Shown piece after piece: positions 42,855 through 51,087 of a DNA stretch of 64,000 nt. This DNA is from Propionispora sp. 2/2-37. Lineage in GTDB: Bacteria > Bacillota > Negativicutes > Propionisporales > Propionisporaceae. The translations under genes were made by a program, and so were the position numbers. The first letter of the stretch is position 1; every line of letters begins with the position of its first letter. The DNA lies in assembly GCF_001298735.1 (NCBI RefSeq), contig NZ_CYSP01000008.1, forward strand, positions 1 to 64,000, read 5' to 3'. A model generated the notes under the pieces. It searched no databases and was not told the origin of the DNA. It saw nothing but the letters and a program-made list of their open reading frames with translations.

Positions 42855-42974
42855 TTAAATAATTGATCTTATAATTGATCTTATAATTTGGCTAATCAGG
42901 TAGATAACGCTAACCGTTATTACCCACTTTGCAAAGCGATCTAAACGCTTTTCATTTTTTGTAAGAATCTTCAT
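42855..42974 (-). CDS. 39-aa membrane peptide, unknown
   Basis: MKILTKNEKRLDRFAKWVITVSVIYLISQ... with a C-terminal duplicated IIRSI segment (DNA repeat ATTATAAGATCA). The ATG overlaps the TGA of the upstream HTH gene. One hydrophobic helix. Weak ribosome site, so moderate support. Confidence 0.45.
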   Translation of the reverse strand: MKILTKNEKRLDRFAKWVITVSVIYLISQIIRSIIRSII

Positions 42975-43177
42975 CACCCCAGCAGATCATCCAGTGTATA
43001 ATTGTCATCTAGCGCAATGATCTTTTTTGCCATTTGCAGGGATACCGGTCTATCCCCGGTTTCAACCATGCAAATATGTCCTGTACTGTAACCTAGACTT
43101 ACGCCAAATTCCTCCTGCGTCATGCCTTGACACTGTCTAATCAGTCTAACAATCTCACCGGGCGTTAATTTCTTCAA
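42974..43177 (-). CDS. XRE-family HTH protein
   Basis: 67 aa from TTG 43177 (GGGAG 8 bp upstream). Compact HTH: TQEEFGVSLGYSTGHICMVETGDRPVSLQMAKKII. Single-domain early regulator, probably modulating early or replication genes. Confidence 0.75.
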   Translation of the reverse strand: MKKLTPGEIVRLIRQCQGMTQEEFGVSLGYSTGHICMVETGDRPVSLQMAKKIIALDDNYTLDDLLG

Positions 43178-43205
43178 GGCATCATCTCCCTGGGTGTTTT
43201 AGTGC

Positions 43206-43391
43206 TTATTTATTACACCTTGCTAAACCGATCACCCATTCTTCAAATAGCCCTCTTGGGATTAGAGTTTTCTTCCCAATATGAAAATAAGGAAATTTAG
43301 GATTATTTTTTATATGCCAGTAAATTTCTTTTATCCCTATTTGAGAGAGTTCTGCCGCTTGTTTTACGGTCAATGTGATTGGTTGATCCAT
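43206..43391 (-). CDS. excisionase/AlpA-like HTH protein
   Basis: 61 aa: LTVKQAAELSQIGIKEIYWHIKNNPKFPYFHIGKKTLIPRGLFEEWV, the winged-helix pattern of DNA-binding excisionase-type proteins (helix-turn-helix with short wing). AGGAG before the ATG. May act with the integrase in excision. Confidence 0.75.
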   Translation of the reverse strand: MDQPITLTVKQAAELSQIGIKEIYWHIKNNPKFPYFHIGKKTLIPRGLFEEWVIGLARCNK

Positions 43392-43402
43392 AATTTTTCT
43401 CC

Positions 43403-43594
43403 TTAGCTGCCGTATTTAATCGCCATATCTTTAGCAATCGCTACATAACCCTCAATCAGCTTTTTATCCTCAGCGATCACATCAAGCGGATTAAGCTTGT
43501 CCCTCTTCGATTTACATACACCTTCTTCAGCCATTCTCCGACGTTTATTAGTAAGGCGGGATTCTAAATTCACACCTAATCGATCATTAAGCAA
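43403..43594 (-). CDS. 63-aa charged early protein, unknown
   Basis: Starts at TTG 43594 behind AAGGAGGGG. Arg/Lys-rich N-terminus (LTNKRRRMAEEGVCKSKRDK), then a helical LIEGYVAIAKDMAIKYG. No family recognised. Confidence 0.5.
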   Translation of the reverse strand: MLNDRLGVNLESRLTNKRRRMAEEGVCKSKRDKLNPLDVIAEDKKLIEGYVAIAKDMAIKYGS

Positions 43595-43627
43595 TCTGCT
43601 TCCCCTCCTTCTCTAAAGCCCCGAACC

Positions 43628-43702
43628 TTTACAACGCCTTAAAATGTGGTACAATGGATTTGCATATTTTTTGTTAGGCCACTTTAAAGTGGTCTTTTTT
43701 TT
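43628..43702 (+). ncRNA. candidate ~40-nt small RNA with its own promoter and terminator
   Basis: Plus strand TTTACA (43628-43633), 16-bp spacer, extended -10 TGGTACAAT (TACAAT 43650-43655), then a GGCCACTTTAAAGTGGTC stem with eight T (43677-43702). No ORF fits. It faces the leftward early transcript just after the Cro-like gene, so it could be an antisense or decoy RNA. Short length makes function uncertain. Confidence 0.45.
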
Positions 43703-43704
43703 GT

Positions 43705-43935
43705 TCACCTCTGACTTGTATTTCCGTCATTAATGAGCAAAAAATTAAGGTCTAAATCAAGTACTCTTGCCAACTTAGTCAAAGTCTTTACACTTGGGGC
43801 GTATCTACCCTTCTCAATATCCGCAATGTAACTTCTAGCTACTCCTGACTGTTGGGATAGTTGAACTTGTGTCAACCCTTTTTCCTGCCTTTTATCACGA
43901 ACCGCTTTTCCAATTTGGCCCTTTCCAGTTTCCAA
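43705..43935 (-). CDS. Cro-like XRE regulator
   Basis: 76 aa from a TTG at 43935 (GAGGAGG well spaced; GTG 43944 overlaps the ribosome site). HTH KGLTQVQLSQQSGVARSYIADIEKGRYAPSVKTLTKLA closely parallels the repressor's HTH (RSYLADVENDRYNPSLTTLEKI), so both likely bind the same operators. First gene of the leftward early operon; one operator copy lies in its 3' end. Confidence 0.8.
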   Translation of the reverse strand: METGKGQIGKAVRDKRQEKGLTQVQLSQQSGVARSYIADIEKGRYAPSVKTLTKLARVLDLDLNFLLINDGNTSQR

Positions 43936-43944
43936 TTTCTTCAC

Positions 43945-44156
43945 CTCCTCGATCTAATTGTATTGTATTTCCGTCATTTTGTAAAAACGCAAATAAGAGC
44001 ATACATTACCATTTTAGCGGATTAGTTAGATATAACTTGTTAATCCGTCATTTTGCTTTAATTTACTTGTATTTCCGTCATTCATTCTATTGTATTTCCG
44101 TCATTCACCGGCTATAATATTCTCATAGTCGGTATATACGACATAAGGAGGGTATT
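43945..44156. promoter_or_regulatory. CI/Cro operator region: TTGTATTTCCGTCATT repeats with divergent promoters
   Basis: Exact copies of TTGTATTTCCGTCATT at 43963-43978, 44067-44082 and 44090-44105, a degenerate copy at 44037-44052, and another exact copy at 43716-43731. The rightward promoter uses TTGTAT of the 44090 site as -35 with TATAAT at 44113-44118 (17-bp spacer). The leftward promoter, TTTACA-17 bp-TACAAT, has the 43963 operator in its spacer. So both transcripts are directly controlled. Confidence 0.8.
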
Positions 44157-45044
44157 ATGAAATTAGGGCAACGTATAAAAGCCATCAGGAAATCTAGAAA
44201 GATCACTCAACAGGAATTAGCTTTCAGATCCAAAATGTCACGTTCCTATCTTGCCGATGTTGAGAATGACAGATATAACCCTAGCCTCACTACACTTGAA
44301 AAAATATCAGAAGCTCTAAATGTATCAGTAGATCGGTTAGCTGGAGAAGCAGCCATTAGTATCATAGAAGATCGGCTTGAAGAATTAGGTTTATCCTTAG
44401 AACAACTATCAGAAAAAGCGAAAGTTCCTCTTAGGTTTCTTGAGCAACTTGATGAGATTGTTCCTGAAGAATCTGACTATGCACATATCACTTCAATTGC
44501 CGAGGCATTAAAAATATCTCCTGGTGTTCTTCGTGCGGCATTCGCCCGGCAAGAATCCCCTTCATTTGACGGACCAACAAGAAGCGCAAGAGAGGACTTT
44601 ACAGACTACCTTCCGACTCCCGCCAATAATTTAGAACAAAATATCACTACCGATATTGATTTTGTTAAATTACCGATCGTCGGCAAAATTTCATGTGGGA
44701 ATGGCACATACGCCTATTCAGAAATCGAAGGGTATGAACCGACCCCGAAAGATTGGCTGAATGGGGGCGAGTACTTTTATACTCGCGCTTGCGGCGATAG
44801 TATGATAGGTGCCCGCATACAGGATGGAGATTTAGTCTTAATTCGTCGACAACCAGATGTAGAAGATGGAGAAATAGCTGCAATACAATTTGAAGATCGA
44901 ATCTATTTAAAGCGCGTGTTCAAGAGGAACGGCGCTGTTATTCTGCAATCCGAGAATTCAGCATATCCGCCTCAAATAATCAGTAATAAACCCGGGGAAT
45001 GCTTTATTGTCGGTAAATTAAAAAAAGTAATCATCAACATGTGA
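44157..45044 (+). CDS. CI/LexA-like repressor with S24 peptidase domain
   Basis: 295 aa. HTH at ~7-60 (TQQELAFRSKMSRSYLADVE), a second HTH-like segment ~75-128, then a peptidase S24 domain: cleavage site C180-G181 in VGKISCGNG, Ser215 in GDSM, and Lys252 in YLKRV. Cleaved by RecA-stimulated self-cleavage in this family, so the prophage should be SOS-inducible. AAGGAGGG before ATG. Autoregulated through the operators upstream. Confidence 0.9.
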   Translation: MKLGQRIKAIRKSRKITQQELAFRSKMSRSYLADVENDRYNPSLTTLEKISEALNVSVDRLAGEAAISIIEDRLEELGLSLEQLSEKAKVPLRFLEQLDEIVPEESDYAHITSIAEALKISPGVLRAAFARQESPSFDGPTRSAREDFTDYLPTPANNLEQNITTDIDFVKLPIVGKISCGNGTYAYSEIEGYEPTPKDWLNGGEYFYTRACGDSMIGARIQDGDLVLIRRQPDVEDGEIAAIQFEDRIYLKRVFKRNGAVILQSENSAYPPQIISNKPGECFIVGKLKKVIINM

Positions 45045-45090
45045 TGATTACAGGGTATGAGGTACTCAATTGAAAGGAGGGTAACTCTTT

Positions 45091-46263
45091 TTGAAAAAAG
45101 ACAGAAAGAAGAGCCAAAGGGCAGACGGCCGATTTGTGGTTACTAAGGTAATAAACGGAAAAAAGGAATACTTTTATAGCACGATATCTAAAAAAGATGC
45201 TGAAAAGAAACGCGATGGCCATATAGAAGCATTAAAAGTCAGACCGAAAAATTACCAGGATATTACGTTTGGTGAATATCTTGACAGTTGGTTAGTGAAT
45301 GTCAAAGAAGATAATGTTTGTGACAAGACATTGCAGAGTTACGAAAGCAATATCAGAGTACACATTAAGCCATATCTAGGTAGTTATAAGATATCGGAGG
45401 TATCAACACCCATAATCCGTGAGTTTTTGACTCATTGTAAAAATAAAGTTGTGTGTAGAAAGAAAGCCCCTACTGAAGAAGATTTAAAAAAGGCAAAAAA
45501 GATCAGTGCCAGAACCTTGCAATACATTTTTGTAACGTTAAATGCGGCTCTTGAGCAGGCGAGAAAAGATAAAATCATATCAGAAAACCCTTGCGAGACG
45601 ATAGAAAAACCCACCGTAAAACCAGTCCCTATTAAAACCCTGTCAGAGCAGGAGAAACAAAAGTTTTTCAAGATAGCCAAGAAAGAAGATTTTCAATTAT
45701 ATACCATGTGTGTCATAGCTTTAGATACCGGGGCAAGATTGAGTGAGTTTCTAAACTTAAAAAAATCCAAAGTCGATATTATCTTGGGCCGTTTTATTAT
45801 CGACCAAGCAACAGAGCAGACAAAAGAAGGCCCTAAAGAAGGGCCGACAAAAAATGAGTCCTCCGTTAGGGCCTTGAAAATGACAAAAAATTCTCTAGCT
45901 GTTTTAAAAGAATATCTAGTTTTGCAAGAGCAAGAAATCAAAGAGTTCGGCACACACTATATTGATAATGACTATGTATTTGCCAAAAAAGACGGCGCTC
46001 TAATTCCGAACTACGAAATCAGCAAAAGGTTTAAAAAAATAGCGCGATTAGCAGGTTTGAGAGACGACGCTCATTTCCATGAAACCCGACATACCATTGC
46101 TACAGAGCTAATAGAAATGGGGGTAAATCAATTTAAGGTACAAGCTTTATTAGGACACGCTACGCTTGATATGACAAAACGATATACGCATTTAAACATT
46201 GACAGCCAGGACGAGATAGTGAATAAACTAAACAAAAAACGAAGTAAGTCAAAAAGAGCCTGA
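45091..46263 (+). CDS. int: tyrosine integrase
   Basis: 390 aa from TTG 45091 (AAAGGAGGG upstream). N-terminal arm-binding domain (GRFVVTKVINGKKEYFYSTISKKDAEKK), core-binding domain, and catalytic domain with R216, H330/R333 (HETRH), H356 and nucleophile Y365. Integrates at tRNA-Lys. It ends 130 bp before attR, with arm-site sequences overlapping its stop. Confidence 0.95.
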   Translation: MKKDRKKSQRADGRFVVTKVINGKKEYFYSTISKKDAEKKRDGHIEALKVRPKNYQDITFGEYLDSWLVNVKEDNVCDKTLQSYESNIRVHIKPYLGSYKISEVSTPIIREFLTHCKNKVVCRKKAPTEEDLKKAKKISARTLQYIFVTLNAALEQARKDKIISENPCETIEKPTVKPVPIKTLSEQEKQKFFKIAKKEDFQLYTMCVIALDTGARLSEFLNLKKSKVDIILGRFIIDQATEQTKEGPKEGPTKNESSVRALKMTKNSLAVLKEYLVLQEQEIKEFGTHYIDNDYVFAKKDGALIPNYEISKRFKKIARLAGLRDDAHFHETRHTIATELIEMGVNQFKVQALLGHATLDMTKRYTHLNIDSQDEIVNKLNKKRSKSKRA

Positions 46264-46279
46264 CAACTTTTTGACAACC
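46261..46279. promoter_or_regulatory. putative integrase arm-type sites (right arm)
   Basis: GACAACTTTTTGACAAC at 46262-46278, identical to 2991-3007 beside attL, immediately after the integrase stop codon. Same spacing of two GACAAC copies. Confidence 0.5.
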
Positions 46280-46354
46280 CTGATCAAAAATTTTATGCTT
46301 CAACATGCCATATTATGCAAACATATGCTCGTATCTGTAGTTGCTAAAAACATA

Positions 46355-46385
46355 AGGGATATAAGGCTTCGCGCCTTATATCCCT
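46355..46385 (-). terminator. phage-borne terminator replacing the tRNA-Lys terminator
   Basis: AGGGATATAAGG/CCTTATATCCCT stem directly downstream (minus sense) of the rebuilt tRNA-Lys, with T-rich sequence after it. It restores termination of the tRNA transcript after integration. Confidence 0.65.
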
Positions 46386-46393
46386 TTAATATT

Positions 46394-46470
<77 letters not shown>

Positions 46471-46476
46471 ATTAAA

Positions 46477-46552
46477 TGGCTGGGGCGCTAGGACTCGAAC
46501 CTAGGAATGCGGGAGTCAGAGTCCCGTGCCTTACCAACTTGGCGACGCCCCA
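46477..46552 (-). tRNA. tRNA-Gln (anticodon CTG)
   Basis: Acceptor TGGGGCG/CGCCCCA, anticodon loop CTCTGAC (CTG), T-arm TTCGAGT, encoded CCA. Six bases upstream of tRNA-Lys, same transcript. Confidence 0.95.
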
Positions 46553-46625
46553 ATTAACATTCAACAACATAAGATATTATATACTTTATTTAGACCTTTG
46601 TCAAACCCCATATATTGACTTTATT

Positions 46626-46823
46626 TTAAGATAAACAAAGACTGCTTAAACTCCAGATACCGCAGATGGCAATTATACTCCCGGAGATTCGGTTAATCCA
46701 GCAAATATGGCTTTGCCCCAAATCCCGCAATAGGCTACTCACAATTCCTGTTAATACCAGCCACCAGCTTACGGAGCCTAAAAAGACGCCCAGCACCAAT
46801 AGGCAGGCCGAAAGGTAGTCGAA
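46626..46823 (-). pseudogene. C-terminal remnant of a LysE/RhtB-family exporter
   Basis: Open for ~65 codons after the EamA stop, encoding LGVFLGSVSWWLVLTG...GQSHICWINRISG, the typical last two helices of LysE-family translocators. It has no start codon and follows the EamA stop in the same frame. A deletion between two transporter genes may have left it. Confidence 0.65.
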
Positions 46824-47696
46824 TTATTTACTTTGATTGCAAAGCTTCTCATTGCCGGTTATAGCAACATCCGGTTCTTGTTTCTCCAGATAGCTGCGCA
46901 TAACAATGGAACCCACAACAATCAAGCCGCCGATCAGCGCATAGAGGCCCGGCACTTCGCCAATAAAGAAAAACACCCATACCGGATTCAGAATCGGCTC
47001 CAGCGTCGTAATTAAAACGGCGTCCAGCGCCTTGACATGCTTAATGGCATGCGTATACAGCACATAAGCCAGTCCCAGTTGAAAAACTCCCAGAAACAAT
47101 ATGGCGCCTACATTGGGATAATCAATCGCCACTCCCTGCAAAAACGGGATGCTGATAACAAAGGTAAGGATATTGCCTAGCAGCACCGAGCCGTAGGGTG
47201 CCTCATTCTTCTGCATACGCATAAAGATGGAAATAAACGCAAAGGTCAACCCGCTGGCAACAGCGCACAAATTACCCAGCATGCCCCCGGCAGTTACTTT
47301 ATCGGCAAAAAAGAAAGTCATGCCGCCAAAAACCAATATAATGGTCAGCCAGTCTTTGCGGGTCGCTTTTTCCCCTAACAGCAATCCGCCCAGCAAAGCA
47401 ATATAAACCGGTGCCGTATACTGCAGCAAGATGGCGTTGGCCGCTGTTGTCAGTTTCGTGGCAATGACGAATAAGCTGACAGTGGCACAGTAGGCAATTG
47501 CGCCCCCCCATTGTGCCCTGGTAAAGGAAAGCTTATCATGCCTGAAGGCAAACCAGATGACCAGCGCGGCAATCAGGCTTCTCATTCCGGCTACCGCCAT
47601 AGGATTCCAGGTTACCCATTTGATCATGACTCCCCCGGTACTCCAGAAGATCGCCGTTAGCGCAAGATAGATCACAGCATGTTTTCGGTCCAGCAT
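46824..47696 (-). CDS. EamA/DMT family transporter
   Basis: 290 aa with ten hydrophobic segments in two EamA repeats (YLALTAIFWSTGGVMIKW; second repeat from AVASGLTFAFISIF) and FLGVFQLGLAYVLYTHAIKHVKALDAVLITTLEPILNPVWVF, a well-conserved EamA signature. Inner-membrane drug/metabolite exporter; substrate unknown. Terminates next to the LysE remnant. Confidence 0.92.
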   Translation of the reverse strand: MLDRKHAVIYLALTAIFWSTGGVMIKWVTWNPMAVAGMRSLIAALVIWFAFRHDKLSFTRAQWGGAIAYCATVSLFVIATKLTTAANAILLQYTAPVYIALLGGLLLGEKATRKDWLTIILVFGGMTFFFADKVTAGGMLGNLCAVASGLTFAFISIFMRMQKNEAPYGSVLLGNILTFVISIPFLQGVAIDYPNVGAILFLGVFQLGLAYVLYTHAIKHVKALDAVLITTLEPILNPVWVFFFIGEVPGLYALIGGLIVVGSIVMRSYLEKQEPDVAITGNEKLCNQSK

Positions 47697-47800
47697 AAAC
47701 TAATACCTCTTTTCTAACTAAAAAAAATCCTGTTTAATACTATTGTTGCAATTCGTAACACATTCGCTGCACAGAACAGCTTCCCCTTCTAACAGGAACA

Positions 47801-47842
47801 AAAAAGGTGGTATTTGCCTGAAATTCGCAAATACCACCTTGT
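47801..47842 (-). terminator. terminator of the amino-acid ABC operon
   Basis: AAGGTGGTATTTGC/GCAAATACCACCTT perfect stem followed by TTTTTT in minus sense, 17 bp after the last permease gene. Confidence 0.85.
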
Positions 47843-47858
47843 GCTCTTGTGAAATAAC

Positions 47859-48509
47859 TCAGTAGCTTTGCTGGGCCATTTTGCGATGCTGCGTCCGGGC
47901 AAAACTGGACAACGCATAATTCACAGCAAAATAGATCAGCGCGATCATGCCAAAGATACAAAACACCTGAACGGAGGTTCCGTATTTTCCCATGATAATC
48001 ATTCCCTTACCGGTCAAATCTTCAATGCCTACCGCCCATACAAAAGACGTGTCTTTGATCACCGTAGTGCACTGTGACACTAAAGGAGGAATCATGTTGC
48101 GGAACGCCTGCGGCAGGATAATGTAACGCAGGGTTTGCCAATAGCTGAACCCTTGCGATCTGGCGGCCTCCCATTGCCCCTTATGGATTGAATTCAAGCC
48201 ACCCCGGACAATTTCGGCAACAATAGCGGCCGTAAATACCGTCATAGCCGCCACACCGGCCTGCACCGGCGGCAGAGGCGTCATAAAACGGATCGCCAGG
48301 ATAAACAACAACAACGGTGTATTACGGACAGTTTCAATATAAAACGCGGCTGCCGGTGCAAAGACCGGATGTTGGGAGAATCGGGCCACCCCAAACAAAG
48401 TACCAAGAATCAGGCTGAGAACGATGGAAGCACCGGCAATGTAAAGCGTCGTAAGCAACCCTTCACCCAGGAAGATAAACAGCTCGGGTTGCAGCAATTC
48501 ACTAATCAC
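47859..48509 (-). CDS. polar amino-acid ABC transporter permease 2
   Basis: 216 aa HisM/GlnP-type permease: five hydrophobic segments, [17 protein letters not shown] and the EAA loop [29 protein letters not shown]. Pairs with permease 1 (4-bp overlap). Last gene of the ABC operon. Confidence 0.92.
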   Translation of the reverse strand: MISELLQPELFIFLGEGLLTTLYIAGASIVLSLILGTLFGVARFSQHPVFAPAAAFYIETVRNTPLLLFILAIRFMTPLPPVQAGVAAMTVFTAAIVAEIVRGGLNSIHKGQWEAARSQGFSYWQTLRYIILPQAFRNMIPPLVSQCTTVIKDTSFVWAVGIEDLTGKGMIIMGKYGTSVQVFCIFGMIALIYFAVNYALSSFARTQHRKMAQQSY

Positions 48510-49177
48510 AGCGACACCTCCAGCTTGCGTTCCAGATTTCTGGCATAACGGGCCAGCGGATAGCAGATCGCCAGATATAAGAGGCCGGTTACAATATAAG
48601 CCGGACCGTAATACAAGTTGGTACTCGCCCAGGAATCGGCGTGATACATCAGATCACCGCCGGCAATCATCGCCATAACCGACGTGTTTTTGATCAGGCT
48701 GACAGCTTGATTGGTAAGCGGCGGAAAAGCCATTCGTTTGGCCTGCGGCAGGATAATATAACGCATAGCCGCCCAGTAGGAAAACCCTTGCGAATAAGCC
48801 GCTTCATGCTGACCGCGCGGGATAGACTGAATACCGGCCCGCACCACTTCCGCAATGTAGGCTCCATGATAGACACCCACTCCCAGAATACCGACCGTAA
48901 AAACCGGAAGCATAATGCCCAAATGGGGTAAGCCATGGTATAAGAAAAATATTTGAATAACAAGAGGCGTATTCTGAATGAATTCAACGTATACCCGGTT
49001 CACAGCCCTCAACGGCTTCCAGTGCGCCGTACCCAGAATGCCAAACAAAACTCCCAGTACGATTGCCAGGCCCAGAGCCAATGCCGATAAAATAACCGTC
49101 ATAACAAATCCCTCGGCAAAAACCGGCCATTCACGAAACAATGCCTCCCATTTAAACCAGGCAAACGGTCCCGTCAC
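48506..49177 (-). CDS. polar amino-acid ABC transporter permease 1
   Basis: 223 aa, HisQ/GlnM type: [21 protein letters not shown] and [32 protein letters not shown] loop. With permease 2 it forms the heterodimeric channel. Start overlaps the stop of the binding-protein gene. Confidence 0.92.
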   Translation of the reverse strand: MTGPFAWFKWEALFREWPVFAEGFVMTVILSALALGLAIVLGVLFGILGTAHWKPLRAVNRVYVEFIQNTPLVIQIFFLYHGLPHLGIMLPVFTVGILGVGVYHGAYIAEVVRAGIQSIPRGQHEAAYSQGFSYWAAMRYIILPQAKRMAFPPLTNQAVSLIKNTSVMAMIAGGDLMYHADSWASTNLYYGPAYIVTGLLYLAICYPLARYARNLERKLEVSL

Positions 49178-49986
49178 TATTTAAGACCCCACTTTTGGAT
49201 CAGTTTATCCAACTCTCCTGATTTTTGCATTTCGCCAACCGTGTCATTCACCAGTTTGGCTAGGTCGGTATTTGATTTTTTCGATGCGATACCATATTTT
49301 TGCGGACTGTAGCGATCAGGCAGAATTTCTGTGGAATCATCCAGATAACCGTAAAGAATAGCGGCATCCACGGAGAAGCAATCTACACGGCCTGAATCCA
49401 AGGCCGTCTTAATTTCCGGATAAGTACCAAATTCAAGATAGCTGGGTTTTACGCCCAACTTATCAGCTTCTTCCACTAATGCTTTCTTGCTGGTTGCACT
49501 CTGGGCAACCCCAATTTTCTTACCATCCAAGTCCTTTAAGCTTTTAATGCCGGAATCCTTTTTAACCATCAGCGCCACGCCATCGATAAAGTACGGATCG
49601 GAGAAATTATAGCTTTGTTTACGTTCCTCAGTAATGGTGAACGTAGCAATAACCAGGTCAATTTCACCGTTATCCAGCAACGGACCGCGCGTTTTTGCCG
49701 TTACGGCCTGTACTTCTACTTTATTTTCATCACCTAGAATTTTCTTTGCAATGCTTTTGGCTAAATCAATTTCCATACCGTCCACTTTTCCGGTTTGCGG
49801 ATCTTTAAAGCCAAACTTCGGTACATCTACTTTCACGCCCACTTTCAAAACGCCACGATCCTTGATAGCCTTAATATCCGCTGCGTCCCCGCCACCCGAA
49901 GTAGCAGACGGCGCACTGCTGCCGCAGCCGGCGGCCACAAGCGTAGTCGCGGTAAGTAATGCCAGCGCAGATAACAATTTTTTCAC
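49177..49986 (-). CDS. amino-acid ABC substrate-binding lipoprotein
   Basis: 269 aa with a lipoprotein signal (LVAAGC, Cys21). The SBP_bac_3 fold shows GVLKVGVKVDVPKFGFKDPQTGKVDGMEIDLAK, TITEERKQSYNFSDPYFIDGVALMV, and a final DKLIQKWG. Likely binds glutamate, glutamine or aspartate; sequence alone does not decide. Confidence 0.92.
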   Translation of the reverse strand: MKKLLSALALLTATTLVAAGCGSSAPSATSGGGDAADIKAIKDRGVLKVGVKVDVPKFGFKDPQTGKVDGMEIDLAKSIAKKILGDENKVEVQAVTAKTRGPLLDNGEIDLVIATFTITEERKQSYNFSDPYFIDGVALMVKKDSGIKSLKDLDGKKIGVAQSATSKKALVEEADKLGVKPSYLEFGTYPEIKTALDSGRVDCFSVDAAILYGYLDDSTEILPDRYSPQKYGIASKKSNTDLAKLVNDTVGEMQKSGELDKLIQKWGLK

Positions 49987-50023
49987 AAATAACCCCTCCT
50001 GTTTTTTAATATATAATGTTCCA

Positions 50024-50749
50024 TTAATGGTTAATCCGGCTTAAAAACAGTTTGGTGCGTTCGTGCGTAGGATTGGTAAAGAAATGTTCCGGCGGCCCCT
50101 CTTCCAGAATGCGTCCTTCATCCATAAAGATTACCCGGTCGGCTACCTTGCGGGCAAAACCCATTTCATGCGTAACAACCACCATGGTAATCCCCTCACC
50201 GGCCAATCCCACCATAACATCCAGCACTTCTTGTATCATTTCCGGATCAAGTGCCGACGTGGGTTCATCAAACAACATAATCTTAGGATGCATATTGAGA
50301 GCCCTTGCTATCGCCACCCGCTGCTGCTGCCCGCCGGACAACTGCGCCGGATAAGCGTTGGCCTTATCCTTCAGACCAACCCTTTCCAGATAAGCCAGCC
50401 CTGACTCCCGGGCTTCTCGTAAATCCACACCTTTTAACTTGGTAGGAGCCAGCGTCAGATTTTCCAGTACGGTTTTATGGGGATATAAATTAAACTGCTG
50501 AAAAACCATGCCAATGCTTTGACGCATCTGAGCTACCGGCGCTTTCGGCGCATTCAATATCACACCGTCAACGGTAACTTTCCCTTCCGTAGGCTGCTCC
50601 AGTAAATTCATACAACGGATCAGCGTGCTTTTCCCCGATCCGCTGGGGCCGATAATAACCACTTTTTCACCGGATTTTACGGTAAGATTAACCCCTTTTA
50701 ATACGTGCAACGAACCAAAATATTTATGTATATTGTCTAACTCAATCAC
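50024..50749 (-). CDS. glnQ: polar amino-acid ABC transporter ATPase (GlnQ-like)
   Basis: 241 aa: Walker [10 protein letters not shown] (34-42), Q-loop, LSGGQQQR signature, Walker [14 protein letters not shown]-loop THEMG. First gene of the operon; energises uptake. Confidence 0.94.
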   Translation of the reverse strand: MIELDNIHKYFGSLHVLKGVNLTVKSGEKVVIIGPSGSGKSTLIRCMNLLEQPTEGKVTVDGVILNAPKAPVAQMRQSIGMVFQQFNLYPHKTVLENLTLAPTKLKGVDLREARESGLAYLERVGLKDKANAYPAQLSGGQQQRVAIARALNMHPKIMLFDEPTSALDPEMIQEVLDVMVGLAGEGITMVVVTHEMGFARKVADRVIFMDEGRILEEGPPEHFFTNPTHERTKLFLSRINH

Positions 50750-51087
50750 TCAATTATCACCCTCCCCCTTCGAGTAAAAAAAACCACCAAAGCACGAAAC
50801 CCGTTCGCTCCAGTGGCAACACTGCCTTTTCCCCATTTTTATGTATCCATTCTACCATAATTTTTTTCTCTTGGCTATATACTTTTTTTATCCATGTCCT
50901 TCCTGCACACACTACAGCAGCAGACGGTCTTACGGAATGTACAGTTTTTCTATTATATTCAAGGTTTGTACACTATATGATACACGGCAATTAATTCTTA
51001 TAGATTATGGACGGAAGGAAAAACAATTGAATATATCCAATTATTATATTTAAAGAAAAATAATTCATTTTAGGAGGATATTAAAAA
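50750..51087. promoter_or_regulatory. divergent intergenic region: glnQ leader with attenuator and mocR upstream region
   Basis: Leftward: extended -10 TGGTAGAAT (TAGAAT at 50849-50854) would start a ~90-nt leader, in which CCACTGGAGCG/...TTTGGTGG forms a stem followed by eight T (50776-50816): an intrinsic terminator within the leader, so attenuation is likely. Rightward: GTTTGTACACTATATGATACACG near 50970 may be the MocR control region. Confidence 0.55.

Noticed and set aside
43945..44156. CRISPR-like array from the repeated 16-mers
   Set aside because: Copies are few, with unequal spacing, and overlap promoter elements of cro/repressor genes; they are operators.
45091..46263. Toxin-antitoxin reading of repressor-integrase region
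   Set aside because: Clear S24 repressor and tyrosine recombinase motifs explain both genes.
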